Positions 25,524 through 34,789 of a stretch of 64,000 bases of DNA are shown in pieces. Position 1 is the stretch's first letter; each line of letters starts with the position of its first letter. The notes under the pieces were generated by a model that saw only the letters and a program-made list of their open reading frames with translations, was not told the origin of the DNA and searched no databases. Source of the DNA: CAXSBR01 sp964236495. GTDB lineage: Bacteria > Actinomycetota > Actinomycetes > Mycobacteriales > Jatrophihabitantaceae. The stretch covers positions 1 through 64,000 of the forward strand of contig CAXSBR010000013.1 in NCBI GenBank assembly GCA_964236495.1. Reading direction: 5' to 3'. A program made the translations under genes and the position numbers.

Positions 25524-28334
25524 TTACGCCCGCGGCTTCTCCCGCATTTCGAACGTCTCGATGACGTCCTCAGGCTTGATGTCGTTGAACGAGCCCAGCC
25601 CGATACCGCACTCGAAGCCGTCGCGGACCTCGGTCGCGTCGTCCTTGAACCGACGCAGCGACTCGACGGTGAGATTGTCGGCGACCACGGCGCCATCGCG
25701 CAGCAGCCGCGCCTTGGAGTTGCGGCGGATTGTGCCCGAGCGGACCAGGGAACCGGCCACGTTGCCGATACGGGGCACACGGAACACCTCGCGGACCTCG
25801 GCGGTGCCCAGCTGGACCTCTTCGTACTCGGGCTTGAGCAGGCCCTTGAGTGCCGCCTCGATCTCGTCGATGGCTGCGTAGATGACCGTGTAGTACCGGA
25901 TCTCCACACCCTCGCGGGTCGCCAGTTCGGTTGCCTTGCCCTCGGCGCGCACATTGAAGCCGATGATGATGGCGTCCGAGGCCGAGGCCAGGTTGACGTT
26001 GGTCTCGGTGATGCCACCGACACCGCGGTCGATGATCCGCAGCGACACCTCGTCGGGCACCTCGAGCCCCAGCAGCGCTTCCTCCAGCGCCTCGACGGTG
26101 CCGGAGTTGTCGCCCTTGAGGATCAGGTTGAGAGTGCTGGCCGCACCGGCCTTGAGCACGCTGTCCAAATCCTCCAGGCTGACCCGCTTGCGGGTCTTGG
26201 CCTGGCTGGCGTTGCGTTCCCGGGTGGCTCGCCGCTCGGCGATCTGACGTGCTTTGCGGTCTTCCTCGACTACGAGGAACGTGTCGCCGGCGCCGGGCAC
26301 CGAGGTCAGACCGAGCACCTGCACCGGACGTGCCGGGAAGGCCTCGACCACCGGGGTGCCGTGCTCGTCGAGCATCTGCCGAACGCGGCCGTAGGCATCA
26401 CCGGCGACGATGGAGTCGCCCACCCGCAGCGTTCCGCGCTGGACCAGCACCGTTGCAACTGGGCCCCGACCGCGGTCGAGGTGGGCCTCGATGGCCACAC
26501 CCTGGGCGTCCTGCGTGGCGTTGGCACGCAGGTCCAACGAGGCGTCCGCCGTCAGCAGAACCGCTTCCAGAAGCTGGTCGATGCCGGTGCCGGCGCGTGC
26601 CGAGACGTCGACGAACATCGTCTCGCCGCCGTACTCCTCAGCCACCAGCCCGTATTCGGTGAGCTGCTGGCGGACCTTGGCCGGGTTCGCGCCTTCCTTG
26701 TCGATCTTGTTCACCGCGACGACGATCGGAACGTCGGCTGCCAACGCGTGGTTGAGCGCCTCCACCGTCTGCGGCATGACGCCGTCGTCGGCGGCGACCA
26801 CCAACACCGCGATGTCGGTGACCTTCGCACCGCGCGCACGCATGGCGGTGAACGCCTCGTGGCCGGGAGTGTCGATGAACGTGATCGGCCGTTCGACGCC
26901 CTCGTGGCCGACGCTGACCTGGTAGGCACCGATGTGCTGGGTGATGCCGCCGGCTTCGCCCTCCAGAACGTTGGTGGACCGGATGGCGTCGAGCAGGCGC
27001 GTCTTTCCGTGGTCGACGTGGCCCATGACCGTGACGACCGGCGGACGTTCAACGAGATCGTCCTCGTCGCCGTCGTTGCGGCCGAAGGTGATGTCGAAGG
27101 ATTCCAGCAGTTCGCGGTCCTCGTCCTCAGGACTGACGACCTGCACGGTGTAGTTCAGCTCAGCACCCAGCAGCTGCAGGGTTTCTTCATTGACCGACTG
27201 AGTAGCGGTGACCATCTCGCCCAGATGGAACAGCACAGTTACCAGCGAGGCCGGATTCGCGTCGATCTTGTCGGCGAAGTCCGACAGCGACGATCCACGA
27301 GCCAGTTTGACTACGTCACCGTTGCCGCGCGGAACCTGCACACCGCCCAGGCTGGGCGCGGACATGTTGTCGAATTCCTGACGCCGCTGCTTCTTGCTCT
27401 TGCGCCCGCGCTGAGGACGGCCGTTGGGGCCGCGACCGAAGGCGCCGGCCGTGAGGCCACCGCGACGGTTACCTGCGCCGCCACCGCCACCGCCACCGCC
27501 AGGACGAGGGGCGAATCCGGCGCCACCGCCGGCCGGCGGACTGCCCGGCCGGGTGTTGGGCCCGGCACCTGGCGCGCCACCGCGGTAGTTGCCGGCGCCC
27601 GGAGTGCTCCCGGGACGGACAGAGCCGGCGCCGGGCCGGGACGGCGGACCGCCTGGACGGACGAAGCCACCGGGACCGGAACGGCCGGTACCGGTGCTGG
27701 GGCTCGGGCGAGACGGCATCATGCCGGGGTTGGGACGAGGGCCGCCGGGTCGCGGCGGCATCCCTGATGCTCCACCCGGACGGGGCATGCTGGGCGGGCC
27801 GGCGGGACGCGGCGCAACCCCGGGCGTCGTCGGACGCGTCGACGTCGTGCGCGGACCGGTTCCGAACGGGTTGTTGCCTACGCGTGGGGTACCCGGACGC
27901 GGGCCGGGAACCGTGCCTGCATCGGCGCTGACGGGCGGGGCCGCGGTTGCTGGTGCGATCGGTGCAACGGTTGCAGCCATCGGCTGCGGCTCGGGAGTAC
28001 GCACAGCCGGACCAGGCATCGGCGTTCCGACACTTGGTGCCGGAGTAGTGGGTGTAGCAGGGACTTCGGGCGCGGGCGCCGTAGGTGGTGTCGCCGGCGG
28101 CGACCCATTCGACGCGGCAGCTGGTGAGTCAGTTGTTGCCTTCACGGCCGGAGCCGCCTTGACGGGTGCTGCCACCGCGGGCATCGCCTCGCGCAGCTTG
28201 CGCACTACCGGTGCTTCGACCGTCGAGGACGGTCCTTTCACGTATTCGCCGAGCTCTCCGAGCTTGACGAGAACGTCCTTGCTGGTGACACCGAGCTCTT
28301 TCGCGAGCTCATGGACGCGGGGCTTGCCTGGCAC
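25524..28334 (-). CDS. infB: Translation initiation factor IF-2
   Basis: IF-2 is the GTPase that places initiator tRNA on the ribosome. The protein has 936 residues. The N-terminal IF2_N helix bundle (VHELAKELGVTSKDVLVKLG) is followed by a proline-, glycine- and alanine-rich linker of about 230 residues, a basic GRKSKKQRRQEF segment and a second IF2_N. The GTPase domain has GHVDHGKT, DTPGHEAF and NKID. Domains II to IV end the protein. GTG 28334 has AAGGAG four bases upstream. The linker is typical of actinobacterial IF-2. Confidence 0.97.
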   Translation of the reverse strand: MPGKPRVHELAKELGVTSKDVLVKLGELGEYVKGPSSTVEAPVVRKLREAMPAVAAPVKAAPAVKATTDSPAAASNGSPPATPPTAPAPEVPATPTTPAPSVGTPMPGPAVRTPEPQPMAATVAPIAPATAAPPVSADAGTVPGPRPGTPRVGNNPFGTGPRTTSTRPTTPGVAPRPAGPPSMPRPGGASGMPPRPGGPRPNPGMMPSRPSPSTGTGRSGPGGFVRPGGPPSRPGAGSVRPGSTPGAGNYRGGAPGAGPNTRPGSPPAGGGAGFAPRPGGGGGGGGAGNRRGGLTAGAFGRGPNGRPQRGRKSKKQRRQEFDNMSAPSLGGVQVPRGNGDVVKLARGSSLSDFADKIDANPASLVTVLFHLGEMVTATQSVNEETLQLLGAELNYTVQVVSPEDEDRELLESFDITFGRNDGDEDDLVERPPVVTVMGHVDHGKTRLLDAIRSTNVLEGEAGGITQHIGAYQVSVGHEGVERPITFIDTPGHEAFTAMRARGAKVTDIAVLVVAADDGVMPQTVEALNHALAADVPIVVAVNKIDKEGANPAKVRQQLTEYGLVAEEYGGETMFVDVSARAGTGIDQLLEAVLLTADASLDLRANATQDAQGVAIEAHLDRGRGPVATVLVQRGTLRVGDSIVAGDAYGRVRQMLDEHGTPVVEAFPARPVQVLGLTSVPGAGDTFLVVEEDRKARQIAERRATRERNASQAKTRKRVSLEDLDSVLKAGAASTLNLILKGDNSGTVEALEEALLGLEVPDEVSLRIIDRGVGGITETNVNLASASDAIIIGFNVRAEGKATELATREGVEIRYYTVIYAAIDEIEAALKGLLKPEYEEVQLGTAEVREVFRVPRIGNVAGSLVRSGTIRRNSKARLLRDGAVVADNLTVESLRRFKDDATEVRDGFECGIGLGSFNDIKPEDVIETFEMREKPRA

Positions 28335-28448
28335 GGCACTCCTTCTCGAGGATGAGCCAGGCGGTCGACCGCGCTGGCTCTAGTGGGAATTCACACTCAT
28401 CGCAGGTGCTTCATCGGTGGCTCATGGTGCTTCTTCTCGCCTTCTCCG

Positions 28449-28835
28449 TTACGTGGTCTGCGGCCGGTCAGCTGCCCCACGATGATGCTGCTCTCGATCC
28501 TGCTGTTCTGCCTTGCTGTGCGCCGGGCCCTTGTCCGACCCTGCTGTGCGGTCTGCTGTCGGACTCGGTAGTGCTACCGCTCGGGCGACGAAGGCCACCA
28601 CATCGGCTGCGTCGACCGATGCCGCCAGCATGAGCGCCCGGACGAAGGCCTGACGGCGTACTGCCTTGCTCACGCAAGCCTCGTCCGGATGTACCCAGGC
28701 ACCTCGACCAAGTTCACGCCGGCGAGGATCCGCGCGTAGCACCGTCACCACCGATGAAGCAGTGGCGTGGGCGGGCTGCGATCGGGCGACGACGCGAAGC
28801 AACTCAGCGGCCGAGGCACGCTGCCGGCATCCCAC
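28449..28835 (-). CDS. YlxR (DUF448) RNA-binding protein, start uncertain
   Basis: YlxR is a small nucleic-acid-binding protein encoded between nusA and infB. Conserved parts are GCRQRASAAELLRVV and GRGAWVHPDEACVSKAVRRQ. The first standard start codon, GTG 28835, gives 128 residues but cuts the family's hallmark N-terminus. Codons just upstream in the same frame encode FQGPVRTCV, which includes the first conserved cysteine. No ATG, GTG, TTG or CTG precedes them in frame back to the end of nusA. An ATC at 28862 with GGGGAG just before it, or a frameshift linking ATG 28897, are alternatives. Confidence 0.82.
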   Translation of the reverse strand: MGCRQRASAAELLRVVARSQPAHATASSVVTVLRADPRRRELGRGAWVHPDEACVSKAVRRQAFVRALMLAASVDAADVVAFVARAVALPSPTADRTAGSDKGPAHSKAEQQDREQHHRGAADRPQTT

Positions 28836-28979
28836 ACACGTGCGAACTGGACCCTGGAAGATGACTCCCCGATTCCGCTCGACCGCAGGCGGGACATGCC
28901 GATAACGTTCCCCGGCCGTTACACCATACTCCTGCCCGCTTACTGCCTGGAATGGCCGCGGCGCGCGGCTGTGCCGTTG

Positions 28980-30020
28980 CTACTGCGCCGATGGTGCGCC
29001 CGAACCGGCATCCTCGGCTGAGCTGGCTGGGTGGTCGACGACAGGCTCGGCGTCACTGTGGATGTCGATGCGCCAGCCGGTCAACCGAGCCGCCAGCCGC
29101 GCGTTCTGCCCTTCTCGGCCGATGGCGAGCGAAAGCTGAAAATCGGGCACCACGACGCGGGCGGCTCGGGCCGCGGCGTCGACGACGTCCACCTGCAGCG
29201 CTTGGGCTGGGCTGAGCGCGTTGCCGACGAAGCGCGCCGGATCGTCGGCATAGTCGATGATGTCGATCTTCTCGCCGTGCAGCTCGGCCACCACATTGCG
29301 CACCCGCGACCCCATCGGGCCGATGCAGGCACCCTTGGCGTTGAGCCCCGACACGGTGCTGCGCACGGCGATCTTGGACCGGTGACCGGCCTCGCGAGCC
29401 ACCGCCATCACCTCGACGCTGCCGTCGGCAATCTCGGGTACTTCCAGCGCGAACAGCCGTCGAACGAGGTTGGGATGGGTCCGGCTCACGGTCACCTGCA
29501 GCCCGCGCATGCCGCGGGTGACGCTCAGCACGTAGCAGCGCAGCCGGGTGCCATGCTCGTACACCTCGCCGTAGACCTGTTCGGACTGCGGCATCACCGC
29601 CTCGATGGCGCCGATCTCCACCACGACGATGCCGCGCGCGGCAGCCTGTGCGTCCTGGGTGACGACGGCGGTGACGATGTCGCCTTCGCGGCCTGAGAAC
29701 TCGCCGTAGACCTGCTCGTGAGCGGCGTCGCGAAGCCGCTGAAGAATGACCTGCTTGGCCGTCATCGCCGCCACCCGGCCGAAATCGGCGGGGGTGTCGT
29801 CGAACTCCTCGATCAGCGCCCCGTCGGCGCCGAACTCCTGCGCCCACACCGTCACCGAACCACTGACCCGGTCGACGGCAACCCGGACATGCGGCATCGG
29901 GTGCGAGGTGTGCCGGTAGGCCATCAGCAACGCATGCTCGATCGCCGTCAGCACGGTGTCGAACGGTATTTCCTTGTCTCTTTCGATGCTGCGCAGAGCA
30001 GCAATGTCGACGGCGACCAC
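28980..30020 (-). CDS. nusA: Transcription termination/antitermination protein NusA
   Basis: NusA binds RNA polymerase and nascent RNA and modulates pausing, termination and rRNA antitermination. The 346-residue protein has the N-terminal polymerase-binding domain (EIPFDTVLTAIEHALLMAYR), an S1 domain (EGDIVTAVVTQ) and two KH domains (GACIGPMGSRVRNVVAEL and LAIGREGQNARLAARLTGW). It lacks the acidic C-terminal repeats of enterobacterial NusA. GTG 30020 lies just beyond the rimP stop, with AAGGG about eight bases upstream. Confidence 0.95.
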   Translation of the reverse strand: MVAVDIAALRSIERDKEIPFDTVLTAIEHALLMAYRHTSHPMPHVRVAVDRVSGSVTVWAQEFGADGALIEEFDDTPADFGRVAAMTAKQVILQRLRDAAHEQVYGEFSGREGDIVTAVVTQDAQAAARGIVVVEIGAIEAVMPQSEQVYGEVYEHGTRLRCYVLSVTRGMRGLQVTVSRTHPNLVRRLFALEVPEIADGSVEVMAVAREAGHRSKIAVRSTVSGLNAKGACIGPMGSRVRNVVAELHGEKIDIIDYADDPARFVGNALSPAQALQVDVVDAAARAARVVVPDFQLSLAIGREGQNARLAARLTGWRIDIHSDAEPVVDHPASSAEDAGSGAPSAQ

Positions 30021-30024
30021 GGCC

Positions 30025-30567
30025 TCAGCCCTTCTTCGTGTCGGTCGTGTCGTGGCTGTGCGCTCGCCCAGGTTGCGCCGTCGCCGAATCAGTAGCGCTC
30101 GACGCCTCTCCCGGCCGGTTGAATTCGACTTGCACCTTGCCCGCTCCCAGCGCCGACAGCGCAAACTCTTGACGCGATCCGTCCACGTCGAGCACCACGG
30201 TGCCGGCGTCGGCGGACGTGATTCGACCCGTGACGGGCTTGCCTGCCACGTCCACCCGCACGAGGCGAGCGACGTTGCGCTGCCAGTGCGTGGCAGTGGT
30301 CAGCGGGCGATCCACGCCGGGCGAGCTGACCTCGAGGACGAACGGATCGGCGAACGGATCGGCAGCGTCCAGGGCCTCGTCCAAAACACGACTGACGCGG
30401 GCGATGTCGTCGACTCCGATGCCGCCTTCGGCGTCGATCGTGACGCGCACCAAGAACCGGCGACCGACGCGGGTGACGACGATGTCGTCGACGTCGAACC
30501 CGCACTCGACAACCAGAGGAGTGAGTCGATCGACGAGTTGCGAACGCTGCTGCTCGATGGCGGACAT
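30025..30567 (-). CDS. rimP: Ribosome maturation factor RimP
   Basis: RimP helps mature the 30S subunit. The 180-residue protein has the N-terminal domain (FLVRVTIDAEGGIGVDDIAR) and the hallmark VLEVSSPGVDRPLTT, then a C-terminal SH3-like domain. ATG 30567 is preceded by AGGAG eight bases away; an upstream in-frame start adds only six residues. rimP-nusA-ylxR-infB forms the usual operon. proS and other genes that often precede rimP are absent. Confidence 0.95.
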   Translation of the reverse strand: MSAIEQQRSQLVDRLTPLVVECGFDVDDIVVTRVGRRFLVRVTIDAEGGIGVDDIARVSRVLDEALDAADPFADPFVLEVSSPGVDRPLTTATHWQRNVARLVRVDVAGKPVTGRITSADAGTVVLDVDGSRQEFALSALGAGKVQVEFNRPGEASSATDSATAQPGRAHSHDTTDTKKG

Positions 30568-30750
30568 GGCTGCGCTCCTATTCAATTCACCGGACGCTGA
30601 CGCCGCACTGGGACATCCAGAGCCGGAGCTGGTCGTCGGCCGCCAACTGGTTCCGCGTGTGAACTATCGCCACGCGTGGGACGGCCTAGGACGGACAGCC
30701 TAGACCGCCCGCGCCCGACGCGCCGCAGGTTCTGACACACTGACCGGGAC

Positions 30751-31308
30751 ATGAGCGATATCTCTCGACGCACGATTCTGGGCACCGGCCTTCTCGCCGT
30801 CGGCGCCGCCGGGATCGGTGTCGGTGTCGGCGTTGCTACCGGTTCCGCGGCCAGATCGACCGACGAACCGCAGCGCAGCGTCGGCACTGCCGCAGCGCAG
30901 AACCCTGTTCTGCTCGCGGCTATCGACCGGGAGTCCGCGCTTCTCGAGCGCCTGCACCGCGCCGTTGCCGCGAATCCGGGCCTTGCCCCGTCCGCCACCG
31001 TCCTGCAGGCCGATCACCGCGCGCACCGGCAGGCACTGCAGGCGTTGTTGCTGCCCACCAACGCGGCGGCCAGCACATCCCCAGCGGCGTCCTCGGCAGC
31101 GACTTCCTCTGCAGCGGCTAACTCTCCGGCGGCGAAGTCGGGCGGCGCGCCGTCTGGGGCGCTGTCATGCACCGCTGACCTGAGGCGGTGGGAGTCCGCC
31201 GCGGCGGCGGCCGCGGCTCACGACTGCGCGACGGCGTCGACGCAGCTGGCCCCGCTGCTGGCGAGCATCTCGGCGTGCGAGGCGTCGCATGCCGCGTGGT
31301 TGGTATGA
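30751..31308 (+). CDS. Alanine-rich protein with Tat-type signal
   Basis: The protein has 185 residues. Its N-terminus has a twin-arginine motif (SRRTIL at 5-10) followed by a hydrophobic stretch rich in G, A and V, so it is probably exported by the Tat pathway. The body is alanine-rich with a serine/alanine linker near residues 108-135. It has a few cysteines (SCTAD, HDCATAS, ISACEASH). Actinobacteria carry a similar pair, as in the Rv2843 and Rv2844 region of Mycobacterium tuberculosis. The stop overlaps the start of the DUF4439 gene by four bases. Confidence 0.7.
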   Translation: MSDISRRTILGTGLLAVGAAGIGVGVGVATGSAARSTDEPQRSVGTAAAQNPVLLAAIDRESALLERLHRAVAANPGLAPSATVLQADHRAHRQALQALLLPTNAAASTSPAASSAATSSAAANSPAAKSGGAPSGALSCTADLRRWESAAAAAAAHDCATASTQLAPLLASISACEASHAAWLV

Positions 31309-31775
31309 CGGGCGCGCCAGTTCTGACCGCAGCCGTCGTCGGTGCCCTACAGCTTGCCCTGCAGGCCGAACACGCTGCCATCTTCGGATACGCCGCGCTG
31401 GGCCCGGTGGTGTCCAGAGCCGGGCGCACCCTGGCCCGGACCGACGAGGCCGCGCACCGAGGCCGGCGCAACACCTTGCTCACGACCCTCACCGCGGCCG
31501 GCGTCGTCCCCGCGGCCAGCGCGGCGAGTTATCCGGCGCCAAATCCATTGACATCTGCGGCAGTGGCGCATCGGTATGCGCTGGACCTGGAAACGGCGTG
31601 CTGCCGCCAGTGGCGCTACGTCGTCGCGGTCGCGGCGGGCAATACTGGGACAGCCGGCACTGCCGCGCTGCGCGCCGACGCGGTGCAAGCACTGACCGCC
31701 TGCGCGGTGCGCGCGATGCGGTGGCGCGCCCTGCTGACACCCAGCACACCGACAACGGCTTTTCCCGGCATCTGA
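31305..31775 (+). CDS. DUF4439 ferritin-like domain protein
   Basis: The protein has 156 residues. It is mostly helical, with QLALQAEHAAIFGYAALGP and DEAAHRGRRNTLLTTLTAAG, the pattern of the DUF4439 ferritin-like family. Metal binding is suggested by the spacing of glutamates and a histidine, but has not been shown for this family as far as I know. ATG 31305 overlaps the upstream TGA, so the two proteins are likely made together, divergent from rimP. Confidence 0.8.
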   Translation: MTGAPVLTAAVVGALQLALQAEHAAIFGYAALGPVVSRAGRTLARTDEAAHRGRRNTLLTTLTAAGVVPAASAASYPAPNPLTSAAVAHRYALDLETACCRQWRYVVAVAAGNTGTAGTAALRADAVQALTACAVRAMRWRALLTPSTPTTAFPGI

Positions 31776-31813
31776 ACCGCCGGGCGACTTCGCCGGCTTG
31801 CGCGGGTTCGACG

Positions 31814-32554
31814 TCAGCTGCCCTCCGGTAGGGCAGGGCTGTTCTCCGCGGAGGCCGACGGCTGACCGGCGCGCCATCGAGCCACCACGGCGGGTATCTC
31901 GCTGAGGCTGGACACGATGGCGTCTGCGTCGGCCACCGTGTGCCCGATCTGATCTGCGGGTATCTCGCTGTGCGGAAGAAGAATCGTGCGCATACCCATC
32001 GACGACGCTCCCCAGATGTCGTCGAACCGACGGTCGCCGACGAACACTGCCCGCGCCGGGTCCTGCACTCCCACTGCGTCCAGTGCGGCCCGAAACGCCA
32101 GCGGATGAGGCTTGGACCATTCGATCTCGCTGCTGTATACCGCGCCGTCGAGTAGGTCCAGGATGCCGTCGCGGGCGAAGATCTCTTCGTGGCGGTGCCG
32201 AGGCCACAGGGTGTTGGAGAGAACTCCGGTCTTGAGCCCGGCCGAGCGCAGAGCCCGCAGCATTCCCGCGGCAGCCGGATCGGTGATCGTGTGCTCGTCC
32301 CACCACGCGTGATAGCGGGCGAGCGCGCCCTGGTCGGGTTCATGCCCCGCGGCGGTGAGGATCTCGGCCAGCGTGCCGCTGCGGTGATGGTCGCGGCTGC
32401 GCATCCACACGGCGGCCTCGGCCGACCGCAACGCCGCTGCCCGCTCGACATCGTCGGTCAGCGCCGCCCAACCCAGCTGCGGTTCCAGGTTGTGCCATGG
32501 CGTCAGGGTTCCACCCCAGTCAAACAGAACCGCCTCGATCGCAACGCCGGCCAT
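31814..32554 (-). CDS. HAD-superfamily hydrolase with atypical motif I
   Basis: The protein has 246 residues with a haloacid-dehalogenase fold: VLFDWGGTL for motif I, GVLSNT for motif II, SKPHPLAF for motif III and VGDRRFDDIWGA for motif IV. The second aspartate of motif I, the usual acid/base of phosphatases, is replaced by glycine (D-W-G). This occurs in dehalogenases, phosphonatases and some sugar-phosphate relatives, so the reaction is uncertain. ATG 32554 has GGGAG five or six bases upstream. Confidence 0.82.
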   Translation of the reverse strand: MAGVAIEAVLFDWGGTLTPWHNLEPQLGWAALTDDVERAAALRSAEAAVWMRSRDHHRSGTLAEILTAAGHEPDQGALARYHAWWDEHTITDPAAAGMLRALRSAGLKTGVLSNTLWPRHRHEEIFARDGILDLLDGAVYSSEIEWSKPHPLAFRAALDAVGVQDPARAVFVGDRRFDDIWGASSMGMRTILLPHSEIPADQIGHTVADADAIVSSLSEIPAVVARWRAGQPSASAENSPALPEGS

Positions 32555-32637
32555 CTCAGCTCCCTTCCTGACCAAGGCCAGCCTGACCCACTTGGATCGT
32601 CATGCAACCTGTTCTCGATCCCGGCGAAAGTGCGGGA

Positions 32638-33486
32638 TCAGAACAGCACCGTCGAGAAGGTGCCCACCTGCCGAAAGCCCAGCCGTCGATACATCGCCCG
32701 GGCGGCCTGGTTGTAGTCGTTGACGTAGAGGCTCGCCGTGGGCGCCAACTTCAGCGCGGCAGCCAGCACTGCAGCCGTCGCGGCGGTACCCATTCCGCGA
32801 CCCCGCAGGCCTGGCTCGACCCAGACGCCCTGGATTTGAGTACATCGCGGAGACACGGCGGCGATCTCCGCCTTGAAGATCACGCGGCCGTCGTCGTCGA
32901 AACGGGCCAACGCCAAGCCGGCGTCGATCAACTGGGCCACCCGCGCGCGGTAGGGGGACCGGGCGTCCGCGCGCGGCGCCTGCAGATCGAGTTCCTCGCT
33001 GAACATCGCCAGTGCCGCCGGGAGGTAGCGCGGCAGCTGCCGCGGTGTCACGACCTGTACCAGGGGGTCGGGCGCAACGTCGGCGGCTCGGTCGGCGACG
33101 AGCAGCGGCTGGTCGGCGCGCCGTACCCGCGCTCGGCCCCAGCGGGCATTGCACGCCGGCCAGATCGCGTCCACATCTGCACGATGGCCGACGATGGAGG
33201 AGAACGTCCGGGGCCGAGCGGCGAGCCGGGTGGCGATGGTGTGCAGATCGGCGCCCGAGCCGGCCACAGGCATCAGATTTCCGCCCTTGAAGATCGCCGC
33301 GCGCAGACCGGCGGAGTCGTGCAGACCCCACAGCTGCCCGCCGAGGTCGAAGGGGGTGAGGCTGCGCGCACCGGCGACCCTGGAGTGCAACACACACTGG
33401 CCGACCGGATCCTGCTCGAGCAGCTCCAGTACCGCCGCGCGATCGGCGTCGCACAGCATCCCGACGGGTGCGGGCGCGATCGTCAC
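32638..33486 (-). CDS. GNAT-family N-acetyltransferase (DUF4081 type)
   Basis: The protein has 282 residues with an N-terminal DUF4081 region and a C-terminal GNAT domain. The acetyl-CoA-binding part is IQGVWVEPGLRGRGMGTAAT, and the end carries VNDYNQAARAMYRRLGFRQV. Orthologues lie next to ispG in mycobacteria (Rv2867c). The substrate is not known. GTG 33486 was chosen because upstream codons look unconserved. Confidence 0.85.
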   Translation of the reverse strand: MTIAPAPVGMLCDADRAAVLELLEQDPVGQCVLHSRVAGARSLTPFDLGGQLWGLHDSAGLRAAIFKGGNLMPVAGSGADLHTIATRLAARPRTFSSIVGHRADVDAIWPACNARWGRARVRRADQPLLVADRAADVAPDPLVQVVTPRQLPRYLPAALAMFSEELDLQAPRADARSPYRARVAQLIDAGLALARFDDDGRVIFKAEIAAVSPRCTQIQGVWVEPGLRGRGMGTAATAAVLAAALKLAPTASLYVNDYNQAARAMYRRLGFRQVGTFSTVLF

Positions 33487-33559
33487 TGTCGGAACGTTAC
33501 CGGCCCGATTTGCAGTCGTTCGCCACAGATGCGGGCCGGCGCAGCGACGTAGGGCACTG

Positions 33560-34747
33560 TCACCGCACCGCCACGACGGGCGCTCCCGACACCGTCGCCG
33601 TCTGCTCCATCTCCGCCGCAAGCCGCCGCGCCTCTTCGATCAGCGTCGCGACAATCATCGACTCGGGCACGGTCTTGACCACCTCGCCCCGTACGAAAAT
33701 CTGGCCCTTGCCGTTACCGCTGGCCACACCCAAGTCTGCCTCGCGGGCCTCACCCGGGCCGTTGACGACGCACCCCATGACCGCCACCCGCAGCGGCACC
33801 GTCATTCCGGCCAGGCCCTCGGTGACCTGCTCGGCAAGGGTGTAGACGTCGACCTGGGCGCGCCCGCACGAGGGGCAGGACACGATCTCCAGCCGGCGCT
33901 GACGCAGATTCAGCGACTCCAGAATGGCCAGCCCGACCTTGATCTCCTCGACCGGTGGCGCGGACAGCGAGACCCGGATGGTGTCACCGATGCCCTGGCT
34001 GAGCAGCGCGCCGAAGGCTACCGAGGACTTGATGGTGCCCTGGAAGATCGGGCCGGCCTCGGTGACACCGAGGTGCAGTGGATAGTCGCACTGCTGGGCG
34101 AGCAGCTCGTAGGCGCGCACCATGATCACCGGGTCGTTGTGCTTCACCGAGATCTTGAAGTCGCGGAAGTCGTGCTCCTCGAACAGCGCCGCCTCGTTGA
34201 GTGCGGACTCCACCAGCGCCTCGGGCGTTGCCTTGCCGTACTTGGCCAGCAGCCGCTTGTCCAGCGATCCTGCGTTGACCCCGATGCGCAACGACACGCC
34301 TGCCGACGCCGCCGCCCGCGCAATTTCGCCCACCTTGTCGTCGAAGGCCTTGATGTTGCCCGGATTCACTCGCACAGCCGCGCATCCGGCGTCGATAGCG
34401 GCAAACACGTACTTGGGCTGGAAGTGGATGTCGGCGATCACCGGGATCTGGGACTTCCTAGCAATCGCGGGCAGTGCGTCGGCGTCGTCCTGGGTGGGGC
34501 AGGCCACCCGCACGATGTCGCAACCGGAGGCGGTCAGCTCTGCGATCTGCTGCAAGGTGGCGTTGATGTCAGAAGTCAGCGTCGTGGTCATCGACTGCAC
34601 CGAGACGGGCGCGCCACCGCCCACGGCCACCTTGCCGACCTGGATCTGGCGTGACATCCGCCGCGGTGCTAGCACCGGAGGTGGCTCGGGAAGCGAACCG
34701 ATCGTGGGCATGCCGAGCGACACCGGAGCAATGGTCACGTTTCTCAT
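33560..34747 (-). CDS. ispG: 4-hydroxy-3-methylbut-2-enyl diphosphate synthase (flavodoxin)
   Basis: IspG is a [4Fe-4S] enzyme of the methylerythritol phosphate route to isoprenoids. The protein has 395 residues. The N-terminal barrel includes PVSVQSMTTTLTSDINATL. The cluster ligands are in SCPSCGRAQVD and MGCVVNGPGEAREAD. The enzyme shares its pathway with dxr, encoded 1.4 kb upstream; rseP lies between, as usual. ATG 34747 is used; a GTG three codons on is possible. Confidence 0.96.
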   Translation of the reverse strand: MRNVTIAPVSLGMPTIGSLPEPPPVLAPRRMSRQIQVGKVAVGGGAPVSVQSMTTTLTSDINATLQQIAELTASGCDIVRVACPTQDDADALPAIARKSQIPVIADIHFQPKYVFAAIDAGCAAVRVNPGNIKAFDDKVGEIARAAASAGVSLRIGVNAGSLDKRLLAKYGKATPEALVESALNEAALFEEHDFRDFKISVKHNDPVIMVRAYELLAQQCDYPLHLGVTEAGPIFQGTIKSSVAFGALLSQGIGDTIRVSLSAPPVEEIKVGLAILESLNLRQRRLEIVSCPSCGRAQVDVYTLAEQVTEGLAGMTVPLRVAVMGCVVNGPGEAREADLGVASGNGKGQIFVRGEVVKTVPESMIVATLIEEARRLAAEMEQTATVSGAPVVAVR

Positions 34748-34789
34748 TATCCGCTCGTCGGGCGACGCCTGGCTCGTTCGGCGGCGCGG

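Noticed and set aside
26361..27767. 468-codon open frame on the plus strand opposite infB
   Set aside because: It lies wholly inside infB on the other strand, has the biased composition of a GC-rich shadow frame and resembles no family.
30582..30998. Minus-strand open frame between rimP and the Tat-signal protein
   Set aside because: It is antisense to the Tat-signal gene, which has a clear twin-arginine start and a coupled neighbour.
33149..34654. 501-codon open frame opposite the GNAT gene and ispG
   Set aside because: Antisense to two conserved genes; no ribosome binding site or homology.
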